Assembly: GCA_964359565.1 (NCBI GenBank)
Contig: CAYHTN010000054.1
Coordinates: 1-8,222 of the forward strand
Direction of reading: 5' to 3'
DNA: 8,222 bases
Source: JAGOTP01 sp964359565
GTDB lineage: Bacteria; Patescibacteriota; Patescibacteriia; 2-12-FULL-60-25
In this document: positions 1 through 5,137 of the stretch, piece after piece
How positions within the stretch are numbered: position 1 is the stretch's first letter
How the letters are laid out: each line of letters starts with the position of its first letter
Position numbers and translations under genes: made by a program
Notes under the pieces: generated by a model
What the model saw: the letters and a program-made list of their open reading frames with translations, nothing else
What the model was told of the DNA's origin: nothing
Database searches by the model: none

Positions 1-39
1 ATCCGTAGCGGAAGCTGCGGATGGATCACCTCCTTTCTA
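1..39 (+). rRNA. rrs: 16S ribosomal RNA, 3' end only
   Basis: This is the last part of the small-subunit rRNA. Bases 2-22 form helix 45 with its GGAA tetraloop: ATCCGTAGC pairs with GCTGCGGAT, with one G-U pair. It is followed by GGATCACCTCCTTTCTA, the universal 3' tail carrying the anti-Shine-Dalgarno CCTCC. The mature end is placed at about 39 by analogy with bacterial 16S tails ending in TTTCTA. The rest of the gene lies to the left of the window. Confidence 0.97.
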
Positions 40-211
40 GGGAGCATCAGTTCTTGGCCTCTGGCCAGAACGATAACCTAAGGTCGATTTCTGAACCATG
101 TTCAGAAGCGGCACTTAAACGGTTTGGTGAAAGCCTCGAAGCTTCATCAGATACGTAAGTGCTTTAACGGATGACAATAAGAGCTAACGGTCACTTTTCT
201 GGAGTCAAATC
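40..211 (+). other. 16S rRNA 3' trailer with hairpins
   Basis: This is non-coding sequence between the 16S end and its terminator. Three foldable elements are visible: 50-71 (GTTCT-T-GGCC with GGCCAGAAC, one bulge), 89-107 (TTCTGAAC-CAT-GTTCAGAA, perfect 8-bp stem), and a long-range pair GCACTTA (111-117) with TAAGTGC (156-162). No tRNA-Ile or tRNA-Ala and no 23S start is present, so this is not an ordinary 16S-23S spacer. A role in 16S 3' processing is inferred from position. Confidence 0.6.
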
Positions 212-235
212 AACCCCGCCTGTTGGTGGGGTTTT
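212..235 (+). terminator. Rho-independent terminator of the 16S transcript
   Basis: AACCCCGCC (212-220) pairs with GGTGGGGTT (224/225-233) around a TGTT loop with one G-U pair, and runs into TTTT. It sits about 175 bases after the 16S end and before the next gene, so the rRNA unit appears to end here. Confidence 0.8.
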
Positions 236-262
236 GGTATTCATCTGCATTCCTGGTATCCT
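234..262 (+). promoter_or_regulatory. Candidate sigma70-type promoter for the 267-1133 gene
   Basis: A -35-like TTGGTA (234-239) and a -10-like TATCCT (257-262) are separated by exactly 17 bases, with an extended -10 TGG just before the -10. Transcription would start near 269. That would make ATG 276 a nearly leaderless start, or the promoter is a chance match and ATG 267 is used. The -35 overlaps the T tract of the 16S terminator. Confidence 0.45.
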
Positions 263-266
263 GCGC

Positions 267-1133
267 ATGTCTTTTATGCCCTTCGCTGAAAATCCTTTTG
301 CAAGAAAAAATCCTCCTCCAACGAAATCGTCCAGGCTTGCGCGCGGAGTGCTTCTCGCGGGAATGGCTCTGGCAGGTGAGCGGCTCGTACATCATCACTC
401 TTCTGAATCTGAGGATGCCCGAGACCAGGTCCTTCCGGATAATGGTGGAGAGGCGGGGCCGATCAGGGACCATTACACCGTCGCTATGACGGCACAGACG
501 GAGGTAGAGAACATGATGATGACGCATGAACTTGATCGATTTTTAGGGAGGCCGGATCTGTTTGTGAGGGAGTTCGAGATGAGGATGCGTGAGATGTTAC
601 GGTTGCATCAGGGAAGCGTTGAGGATGATGAGGTCTTGGCGGAGGCGATGAATGAAGCCTCTCAACCGCTCTGTGATGCAGCCGAAGAAGCATTGGGTGG
701 ACACGATTTTCGACGAGCTGTTCAGTTAGAAGAGTTGAGTGGAGATGTGGAGGGTGCCTATGAAGCTGCGTTAGAAGGACATGATCCCCGAGCGGCGGTT
801 GAGTCTATAGAGCGCATCATTCCTGTGTACCGTCTCTCCCGAGAAGGGGTGTATCGTGACATCGTGCTTGATCATACGGATATTTTTGAAACGCTGTTAC
901 CATTTTTTTCTTCTCAGAATATCCTCTCCTTGAGACAATTTTTTCCAGGATATATCGTGGCAGCTGAGGAGCGTGCATCGATGTATCTGGATTCCATCAG
1001 TGGTCATGATAGCGGAAGATATCCCTATTGGATTGAAGGGGGTCGTGAACGTGCGGTGGCTGAGCTTTCTGCCACACGAGCATTGGTAGAACGGTTACGA
1101 CGCTTACAGGAACGCGTAGAGCAGGGCACGTAA
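267..1133 (+). CDS. Hypothetical protein, acidic, with Arg/Pro-rich N-terminus
   Basis: I do not recognise this protein (288 aa from ATG 267). The frame is open upstream to 171, but that part crosses the 16S terminator, so 267 or ATG 276 is the more credible start. No Shine-Dalgarno is visible. The first 25 residues are rich in Pro, Lys and Arg, followed by a short hydrophobic stretch (GVLLAGMALAG, about residues 28-38), which could be a weak signal or anchor. A His-His-His/Ser/acidic patch follows. The rest is a soluble helical-looking protein rich in Glu and Arg, ending in a likely coiled coil (ALVERLRRLQERVEQ). It stands alone between the 16S terminator and a terminator overlapping its stop codon, so it is monocistronic. 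It uses many GAG, GCG and CGT codons, like the 1369 and 6755 genes and unlike the 4124-5137 pair, which suggests a resident chromosomal gene. Confidence 0.8.
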   Translation: MSFMPFAENPFARKNPPPTKSSRLARGVLLAGMALAGERLVHHHSSESEDARDQVLPDNGGEAGPIRDHYTVAMTAQTEVENMMMTHELDRFLGRPDLFVREFEMRMREMLRLHQGSVEDDEVLAEAMNEASQPLCDAAEEALGGHDFRRAVQLEELSGDVEGAYEAALEGHDPRAAVESIERIIPVYRLSREGVYRDIVLDHTDIFETLLPFFSSQNILSLRQFFPGYIVAAEERASMYLDSISGHDSGRYPYWIEGGRERAVAELSATRALVERLRRLQERVEQGT

Positions 1134-1163
1134 AAACCCGCGGTGATCGCGGGTTTTTACGTG
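1127..1163. terminator. Bidirectional terminator (16-bp perfect inverted repeat)
   Basis: The arm at 1127-1142 is perfectly complementary to the arm at 1148-1163, with a five-base loop GTGAT. The GC-rich core CCCGCG is flanked by A5/T5, so it can work on both strands. It contains the stop codon of the 267-1133 gene and overlaps the encoded CCA of the convergent tRNA-Val, serving both. Confidence 0.85.
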
Positions 1164-1238
1164 GTGGACGGCAGAGGAGTCGAACCTCTGACCTTCACAA
1201 TGTCAATGTGACGCTCTAACCAACTGAGCTAGCCGTCC
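1162..1238 (-). tRNA. tRNA-Val(GAC), CCA encoded
   Basis: Read on the minus strand, the acceptor stem is GGACGGC/GCCGTCC with discriminator A and encoded CCA. The D arm is GCTC/GAGC. The anticodon stem TCACA/TGTGA holds loop TTGACAT, giving anticodon GAC (valine). The T arm is AGAGG/CCTCT with TTCGACT. At 77 bases with all four arms intact, it should be functional. It has its own promoter upstream (1259-1287) and a terminator at its 3' end. Confidence 0.97.
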
Positions 1239-1258
1239 AATCTTTTTCAAGTGGGATG

Positions 1259-1287
1259 ATCATAACGAAGGGAGCCTTGATCGTCAA
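1259..1287 (-). promoter_or_regulatory. Promoter of tRNA-Val
   Basis: On the minus strand there is a -35 TTGACG (1287-1282), a 17-base spacer, and a -10 TATGAT (1264-1259). Both hexamers match the sigma70 consensus at five of six positions. Transcription would begin near 1252, about 14 bases before the tRNA 5' end. Confidence 0.75.
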
Positions 1288-1300
1288 TTCCCAAACCGGT

Positions 1301-1329
1301 TTGGCCTTCGTATACCTATGTGATATACT
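1301..1329 (+). promoter_or_regulatory. Promoter of the 1369-1938 gene, extended -10
   Basis: The -35 is TTGGCC (1301-1306), the spacer is 17 bases, and the -10 is TATACT (1324-1329) preceded by TGA, an extended -10. The start would lie near 1336, giving a leader of about 33 bases with no clear Shine-Dalgarno. It is divergent from the tRNA-Val promoter; the two -35 boxes are about 14 bases apart. Confidence 0.65.
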
Positions 1330-1368
1330 TTTCTTATCAAACACCTATAACTCATTTTTGATCTTTGT

Positions 1369-1938
1369 ATGGCGGAGGAGAAAAAAGCAAAACGTGGCGT
1401 ACGTCGAGTGGGATCCGCTCGCGCTGCTTCATCACCTGAGCCTGAGGGGCCGGTCATGTCCGGAAACACCTGTGGCCATGGGGGGTGCGGTCACGCTTGT
1501 CGTGTTCGATATGTCGGTCAGACGTCACACTTGCGTGACCATCATGCCCTTCATGCAGCACGAGGTGTGACGCATGTTTGGTCCGCAGCCATTGTTACAG
1601 GTCTCGCTGTCGTTTTGACGGGGACGATCGGCTACTCTGTGGTCCAGGCACGTGATGGAGCGATGCCGCCAGCTAATACCCGTGGACGTGTTGTTGCGGC
1701 TACCCGTGAAGATGTGATGGCTGTCCAGGCGCGCCTGGATGATATGCAGCGCATGTTGGAGACTCTCCGTTATGAATGTCGTTCTCAAGATGGCGGCTCC
1801 TCAGATGTGATGGATACCGGTGATATGCCTGATGGAGAAGTCCGTCCAGACGCTCCACGCCAAGATCATGCATCTGGTACGGATGATGGCGCGTTCCGTA
1901 ATACATTGCCACATGCTCCAACGGGTAACGGACGTTAG
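1369..1938 (+). CDS. Hypothetical single-pass membrane protein with Cys/His-rich N-terminal domain
   Basis: I do not recognise this 189-aa protein. The first 28 residues are Lys/Arg-rich and then Pro/Glu-rich, consistent with a cytoplasmic tail. Residues 34-63 hold a Cys/His cluster (CGHGGCGHAC, then HLRDHHALH) with Cys35, Cys40 and Cys44, which could bind a metal or disulphide-link; this is inference. A clear hydrophobic segment at about residues 69-92 (WSAAIVTGLAVVLTGTIGYSVV) is one membrane span. It is followed by a short likely coiled coil (about 111-136) and a low-complexity Asp/Gly/Pro tail to the end. The positive-inside rule places the N-terminus in the cytoplasm and the tail outside. 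ATG 1369 follows a good promoter, and a terminator lies 25 bases after the stop, so it is a one-gene unit. Confidence 0.8.
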   Translation: MAEEKKAKRGVRRVGSARAASSPEPEGPVMSGNTCGHGGCGHACRVRYVGQTSHLRDHHALHAARGVTHVWSAAIVTGLAVVLTGTIGYSVVQARDGAMPPANTRGRVVAATREDVMAVQARLDDMQRMLETLRYECRSQDGGSSDVMDTGDMPDGEVRPDAPRQDHASGTDDGAFRNTLPHAPTGNGR

Positions 1939-1962
1939 AGATTGTGTAGAAATTTTGAACGA

Positions 1963-1989
1963 CCCCGTCTTCCCAAAGGCGGGGCTTTT
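1963..1989 (+). terminator. Rho-independent terminator after the membrane protein gene
   Basis: CCCCGTC (1963-1969) pairs with GGCGGGG (1978-1984), with one G-U pair and loop TTCCCAAA, followed by CTTTTG. It is located 25 bases after the stop at 1938. Confidence 0.8.
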
Positions 1990-1990
1990 G

Positions 1991-3571
1991 TTATTCAAGA
2001 TTATTGACGTTCAGTGGTTGCTGACATACACTTTTGCTGCTTATTCCGAGATCGTCTAATGGTAGGACTACTGCCTCTGGAGCAGTGTATCTTGGTTCGA
2101 ATCCAAGTCTCGGAGCCAGGAACGGCCACGCCTCACGGCGTGGTCTTTCGTTAACCAAAATATTGATAGCTTGAAGGGCAACCCAGTGTCGTTTTACACC
2201 ACCACCCACCACGTTTTCCACAACGTTTTTTTCAATCACCACCACGTTTTCGGACGGATCCACCACGTTCACCACGTTTTCCGCCACCACGTTTTGGGGA
2301 GACCCCACCACCACGTTTTTTTGCGTGAGCAAGAGGTTCGAGCCAAAGATTTCTTTGGCGGCAACCTTTTTGGCGAAAAGGTTGTGGTCCTGTGCGATAT
2401 TTTCCATATTTTGAGCCTGTTCTATCCACTTTTGCATCGGTTCGACCCAAGCCAATTGCTCTCGTCCGAGACGGCTCGTTTTTTCTTCCAGCGACTTCTT
2501 CTGACTCATCAGATCCGCTTTCTTTTCAAGATAGGCTTCTCGCTCAATATCTTGATCCAAAAAGGTATCGAGAAGCCGCTCAAGTCTGAGTTTGATCTCA
2601 CGAACACTTGTTCGTGTCGTTTCTGTGAGGGTAGATTGAGAAGCTGATCCTTCTTTCACATCTTTCTCGATCATGACGAGAAGCTCTTTTGCCCAATCTG
2701 GTGGCAAGAAGTGTTGTCGTACAAGCTTCGAGATCTGCTCATCCAATTCTTCCTCACGAATACACGGCTCATCACACGCGATCTTTTTCGATTTCTTTGA
2801 GCAGTGATAGTAGGTATAGGTGTGTGTTTTTCCATTTTGTTGTTTTTTGACGCGCTTTTCTCCGGTTATCATCATCTGGCAGGTTCCACAGCGAAGGAGG
2901 CCGCACAACACTCTTGGCTCCTCTGTGACGGTGTGCCCCGGATGACTTCGTTCCTTTAGTACCCACTGTACCTTATCGAAAAGCTTCTTCGTGATAATCG
3001 GAGGATGCTTTCCTTCATGTAATTCTCCACCGTACTTGAAATAACCGTAGTAAAAAGGATTGCTGAGAAGAAAAGACATCTGGTCACGGCTCCGCTTATT
3101 ACCTCCACTTGAAACAACGCCGTGATCCGCTAAAAAGTCTGAGATATCTTCCAGGCGGCTTTTATTCTCGGCATACATTTCAAAAGCTTTCCGTACGATC
3201 ACCGATCGCTTGCGATCAACGACAATGCTTTTGATTCTGACATCGTTCTGATAACCAAGGGGAGCTGTGCCAGGAAATTCTCCACGTCGTACCTTCTGCC
3301 GTAACCCTCGCTTCGTATTCTCGCTCAAGGCATCAACATAATATTTGCTTTGCACATGCTTCTTCATGATGCGAGAGATGGACTTCTTGTTGAGCTCAAG
3401 CGCCATCGCGATACGACGATGACCGTATGCAGGATGTTCGGTCATGACGGAGACGACTTTCCGACGCAGCTCTTCATCGGACGCTGTTCGTTTCGGTTTG
3501 TAGTACAAACTTGAACGCGCAATGCCAAGCTTCTTTGCGAGAGCCACTTTTGTCTGTTTGGTTGTATCCAT
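1991..3571 (-). CDS. Chimeric protein: IS3 OrfB N-terminus fused to a serine recombinase lacking its catalytic domain
   Basis: ATG 3571 lies four bases after the OrfA stop and gives 526 aa; the frame stays open upstream to 3679, inside OrfA. Positions below are from 3571. Residues 5-73 are IS3 OrfB-like (ALAKKLGIARSSLYY, then EHPAYGHRRIAMAL), an HTH_21-type DNA-binding region. The IS3 DDE integrase core that should follow is absent. Instead, from about residue 73, the protein continues as a large serine recombinase just after its catalytic domain (SKYYVDALSENTKRGLRQK, then RGEFPGTAPLGY; Recombinase domain to about 205). A zinc ribbon follows with CGTC (228-231), YHC (257), and ACDEPC (266-270), then a long coiled coil (about 320-390) and KEIFGSNLLLT. 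The catalytic serine domain is missing, so neither chemistry is expected. The tail holds NVV repeats (about 419-455) and then antisense tRNA-Gln sequence (APRLGFEPRYTAPEAVV). It may be a decayed fusion or a DNA-binding remnant. Confidence 0.75.
   Translation of the reverse strand: MDTTKQTKVALAKKLGIARSSLYYKPKRTASDEELRRKVVSVMTEHPAYGHRRIAMALELNKKSISRIMKKHVQSKYYVDALSENTKRGLRQKVRRGEFPGTAPLGYQNDVRIKSIVVDRKRSVIVRKAFEMYAENKSRLEDISDFLADHGVVSSGGNKRSRDQMSFLLSNPFYYGYFKYGGELHEGKHPPIITKKLFDKVQWVLKERSHPGHTVTEEPRVLCGLLRCGTCQMMITGEKRVKKQQNGKTHTYTYYHCSKKSKKIACDEPCIREEELDEQISKLVRQHFLPPDWAKELLVMIEKDVKEGSASQSTLTETTRTSVREIKLRLERLLDTFLDQDIEREAYLEKKADLMSQKKSLEEKTSRLGREQLAWVEPMQKWIEQAQNMENIAQDHNLFAKKVAAKEIFGSNLLLTQKNVVVGSPQNVVAENVVNVVDPSENVVVIEKNVVENVVGGGVKRHWVALQAINILVNERPRREAWPFLAPRLGFEPRYTAPEAVVLPLDDLGISSKSVCQQPLNVNNLE
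2004..2032 (+). promoter_or_regulatory. Promoter of tRNA-Gln
   Basis: The -35 is TTGACG (2004-2009, same hexamer as the tRNA-Val promoter), the spacer is 17 bases, and the -10 is TACACT (2027-2032). The start would be near 2039, just before the tRNA at 2045. The minus-strand recombinase frame ends inside this promoter. Confidence 0.65.
2045..2118 (+). tRNA. tRNA-Gln(CTG), CCA encoded
   Basis: The acceptor stem is TCCGAGA/TCTCGGA with U1-A72 as usual for glutamine tRNA, discriminator G and encoded CCA (2116-2118). The anticodon stem ACTGC/GCAGT carries loop CTCTGGA, so the anticodon is CTG (glutamine). The T loop is TTCGAAT. All arms are intact at 74 bases. The minus-strand recombinase reading frame runs antisense through the entire gene, which suggests the tRNA is the attachment target of a former integrative element. 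Confidence 0.96.
2124..2150 (+). terminator. Terminator of tRNA-Gln
   Basis: GGCCACGCC (2124-2132) pairs with GGCGTGGTC (2137-2145), with loop TCAC and one G-U pair, followed by TTTCGTT. It lies six bases after the CCA end. Confidence 0.8.
2207..2317 (-). repeat. Seven-copy array of 9-bp repeat AACGTGGTG
   Basis: Plus-strand copies of CACCACGTT start at 2207, 2219 (CACAACGTT), 2240, 2261, 2270, 2285 and 2309. Start-to-start spacings are 12, 21, 21, 9, 15 and 24 bases, all multiples of three, so every copy encodes Asn-Val-Val in the recombinase frame. The array sits between the FGSNLLLT motif and the recombinase C-terminus. Confidence 0.85.
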
Positions 3572-3575
3572 ACGA

Positions 3576-3845
3576 CTACGTGCTTCGTGTATTTTTTTCC
3601 GCACGCTTCTTTTCAAGCGCGAACCATCCGATGATTTCCTTGAGATCTTGATTTTCTTTGCGGAGCTTCGCGATCTCAAGCGACGATGTGCCTGTGTTGT
3701 CCGACTGGGCTTTCATCCAGCCGTATATCGTTGGACCTGAAACATCATGTTTTGCTGACATCTCAGAGACCCTGGTGCCATTTTTGATGGCGAGCAAGAT
3801 CTCTTCCTTCAAGGCTTTGTCGACATGCTTTCCCATATATGACAT
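3576..3845 (-). CDS. IS3-family transposase OrfA (HTH plus leucine zipper)
   Basis: This 89-aa protein starts from ATG 3845; ATG 3836 and a TTG at 3857 are alternatives. It has the usual OrfA plan. An N-terminal helix-turn-helix of the Tnp_1 type (VDKALKEEILLAIKNGTRVSEMS, then SGPTIYGWMK) recognises the terminal repeats. A leucine-zipper-like helix (LEIAKLRKENQDLKEIIG) is for multimerisation. The length is normal for the family. The gene is followed directly by the OrfB-like frame at 3571, and an A7 run (3598-3592 read on the minus strand) lies near its end where IS3 elements shift frame. The downstream OrfB frame is +1 relative to OrfA, not the usual -1. With OrfB truncated, OrfA can no longer act as part of an autonomous element and could at most bind IS ends elsewhere. 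Confidence 0.85.
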   Translation of the reverse strand: MSYMGKHVDKALKEEILLAIKNGTRVSEMSAKHDVSGPTIYGWMKAQSDNTGTSSLEIAKLRKENQDLKEIIGWFALEKKRAEKNTRST

Positions 3846-3862
3846 ATGATGGGACAAATCGA

Positions 3863-3894
3863 GAAAGTGTGTCTAGTGTACGGGGTACGGTCCA
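3863..3894 (-). repeat. IS3-type terminal inverted repeat (OrfA side)
   Basis: Read on the minus strand, it begins TGGACCGTACCCCGTACACT and continues AGACACAC. The TG start, ACCC block and TAG(T)GACAC-like block are typical of IS3-family ends. The partner repeat is missing. Confidence 0.6.
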
Positions 3895-3993
3895 GGCACG
3901 TTATTTTTTCTCTCATTACAGACACCTCCAATTGAACGCGCTGGGGAAGATGATTATGTTGAGATAAAAGGCCTTCCTAAGGCGAAATACTAA
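3895..3993 (+). pseudogene. 3' remnant of an unknown gene cut by the IS3 end
   Basis: From the IS end the frame reads GTLFFLSLQTPPIERAGEDD then YVEIKGLPKAKY and stops at TAA 3991-3993. The last 20 or so residues look like a normal hydrophilic protein C-terminus, but this is judged by eye from a short stretch. The stop codon is the first three bases of the flanking repeat at 3991. I cannot identify the family. Confidence 0.4.
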
Positions 3994-4079
3994 CGCTTAT
4001 TGCACGAGCCCCTGCCATAAGGATATTCACTAGAACAAGCAGTTATTCTTGTTGGGGGAAGGGAGGAATGGAACTTTTC
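3991..4079 (+). repeat. Flanking repeat copy A, attC-like
   Basis: This noncoding segment is related to 5240-5326. With one 2-base gap, about 59 of 87 aligned positions match by hand. Both share the invariant block CACGAGCCCCT (4003-4013 here). The ends TACTAAC (3988-3994) and GTTGGGG (4051-4057) resemble the RYYYAAC and GTTRRRY cores of integron attC sites and can pair except at one position. An inner TGC (4001-4003) can pair with GCA (4039-4041). The 67-70 base span fits the attC size range. Confidence 0.6.
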
Positions 4080-4105
4080 ATGCATTTCTAAATGATTTAC
4101 CCCCG

Positions 4106-4114
4106 TGTTAGCAT
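4106..4114 (+). promoter_or_regulatory. Possible extended -10 for the kinase gene
   Basis: TGT followed by TAGCAT (4109-4114) resembles an extended -10; the -35 region (TTCTAA, 4086-4091) is poor. A start near 4121 would make the mRNA leaderless at ATG 4124. No Shine-Dalgarno is present. Confidence 0.3.
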
Positions 4115-4123
4115 GGTCAATGT

Positions 4124-4684
4124 ATGAAGTTAATCATCTTTGAAGGCATTGCGAGCTCAGGAAAGACAACGCTTGAACGTATGCTCGTAGATAGACTTCC
4201 GAACTCAAAAATCGTTACAGAGGGCGACACGCTCATGCCCTTGATTGAAAATCGAGATCCAGCGGTTGCAATCGACCATTTAAGAAAACTTCTCGTAGAA
4301 TTTCAGAAAGAGACGGCTGAATACTTGATTATCGATCGCTTTCACTTAACACACGCTTTTAGAGCTCACACATCATTGAAGGAGTTTTCTGTTATTGAAG
4401 ACGGTCTATGCGAACTTGGTGAAGTACTTATCGTACTACTTACGATAGACGCAGACAGCATCAAAGCGCGCATAGAGGAGGCAATGAGCTACCGAAAGGA
4501 TCAATGGAAAAAAGGCGTGCAAGGTACCCTTGAGGAAAAGACTATTTACTATACAGAGCAACAAGAGCAGCTGAAGCAGCTACAACGAACAACGACGCTT
4601 CCGTCAATCATGATTGATACAACAAACAAAGACTGGGAGAGATACGTCCTAGAGATCGAAGGAGTGCTAAAAGCCAGTGTCTAA
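4124..4684 (+). CDS. P-loop nucleoside/nucleotide kinase-like protein
   Basis: This 186-aa protein begins with a beta strand and a clear Walker A: FEGIASSGKTT, with Lys14 and Thr15 to bind ATP phosphates. A DRFHLTHA motif at 71-78 corresponds to the DR(Y/F/S) motif that follows the second acidic strand in deoxynucleoside and thymidylate kinases. A basic stretch (SYRKDQWKKG, about 122-131) may act as the lid. The length fits small P-loop kinases of the thymidylate/deoxynucleoside kinase or AAA_33 type. The substrate cannot be told; a nucleoside, nucleotide, tRNA end or antibiotic is possible. It is followed after 18 bases by the 4703 gene on the same strand, so the two are probably co-transcribed. 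Base composition is visibly AT-richer than the flanking chromosomal genes, consistent with transfer. The gene lies between the two attC-like repeats. Confidence 0.8.
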   Translation: MKLIIFEGIASSGKTTLERMLVDRLPNSKIVTEGDTLMPLIENRDPAVAIDHLRKLLVEFQKETAEYLIIDRFHLTHAFRAHTSLKEFSVIEDGLCELGEVLIVLLTIDADSIKARIEEAMSYRKDQWKKGVQGTLEEKTIYYTEQQEQLKQLQRTTTLPSIMIDTTNKDWERYVLEIEGVLKASV

Positions 4685-4702
4685 TTTTATAGAAGAATCA
4701 GT

Positions 4703-5137
4703 ATGTTCATCATAAATAATTCAGAGGATTTATGTACCGAAGCCGCTCTCTCCTCTCTCCCGGAAATACCAAGTAATGAGATAACGATGTTGTATTACAA
4801 CGGATATTATGATGGTCCGCTAGATGGAATGTGTACGTTTAAAGAAAAAAACTACTATTATCAAGTCGTTGAAGAATCGATGTGGAATGGACCAATAATG
4901 AATATTGGCGCTTGGCGATACTTCTTAATAGCTCTTACACCCGAACAAGAAGAGGAGGAGAAGCGATCACAAGTATTATGCGAGAATAGCAATCGATCAA
5001 TAAGCGACTATAAAGCTTGTAAAATTTACCACGATAATAAACATCAGCATCCAGTTACTCTTAAACAAGAGCAGCTTGTAGGCTGGTTTTTCGATGATAA
5101 CGTCATATACCGCAAAGAGATGTACGATAGAAAATGA
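4703..5137 (+). CDS. Hypothetical protein, second gene of the kinase pair
   Basis: I do not recognise this 144-aa protein with confidence. It has an aromatic-rich core (MLYYNGYYDGPLDGMC, then KNYYYQVVEE), then WRYFLIALTPEQEEEEKRS, a pattern of short beta strands containing YYDGPLDG, and finally a helical C-terminus (LKQEQLVGWFFDDN). There is no signal peptide or membrane segment, so it should be cytosolic. It starts 18 bases after the kinase with no strong ribosome-binding site (AGAAGA-like, weak) and shares its AT-rich composition, so it is likely the kinase's partner or co-transferred. Just after its stop, another frame repeats the TLKQEQLVGWF-like segment (see 5123-5183), a sign that the gene or a paralogue has been rearranged at this end. 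Confidence 0.7.
   Translation: MFIINNSEDLCTEAALSSLPEIPSNEITMLYYNGYYDGPLDGMCTFKEKNYYYQVVEESMWNGPIMNIGAWRYFLIALTPEQEEEEKRSQVLCENSNRSISDYKACKIYHDNKHQHPVTLKQEQLVGWFFDDNVIYRKEMYDRK

Larger units (their letters stand above)
3355..3894 (-). mobile_element. IS3-family element, truncated (one end, orfA and 5' part of orfB)
   Basis: The OrfA-side end is present at 3894. OrfA and about 70 OrfB residues follow, then homology to IS3 stops near 3355, where serine recombinase sequence begins. No matching second terminal repeat is visible in 1991-3355. The element is therefore a fragment, and its right neighbour (plus-strand 3895 onward) is host or cassette sequence. Confidence 0.75.

Noticed and set aside
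171..266. N-terminal extension of the first protein back to ATG 171
   Set aside because: This stretch contains the 16S terminator hairpin and a promoter-like pair, so it is not translated as part of the gene.
2207..2317. Possible CRISPR array from evenly repeated CACCACGTT units
   Set aside because: The units are only 9 bases, spacings vary from 9 to 24 bases, all are in coding frame, and there are no unique spacers of normal length or cas genes.
2171..2647. Plus-strand open frame of 158 codons
   Set aside because: It is the mirror of the minus-strand recombinase tail. Its His-Val-Phe-rich composition comes from the repeat array read on the wrong strand.
3945..3990. Apparent extension of the A/B repeat upstream of the TAA
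   Set aside because: A loose alignment (GATAA, CCTTC, TAAG blocks) needs several gaps, and copy A here looks like coding sequence. The confident repeat starts at TAACG.
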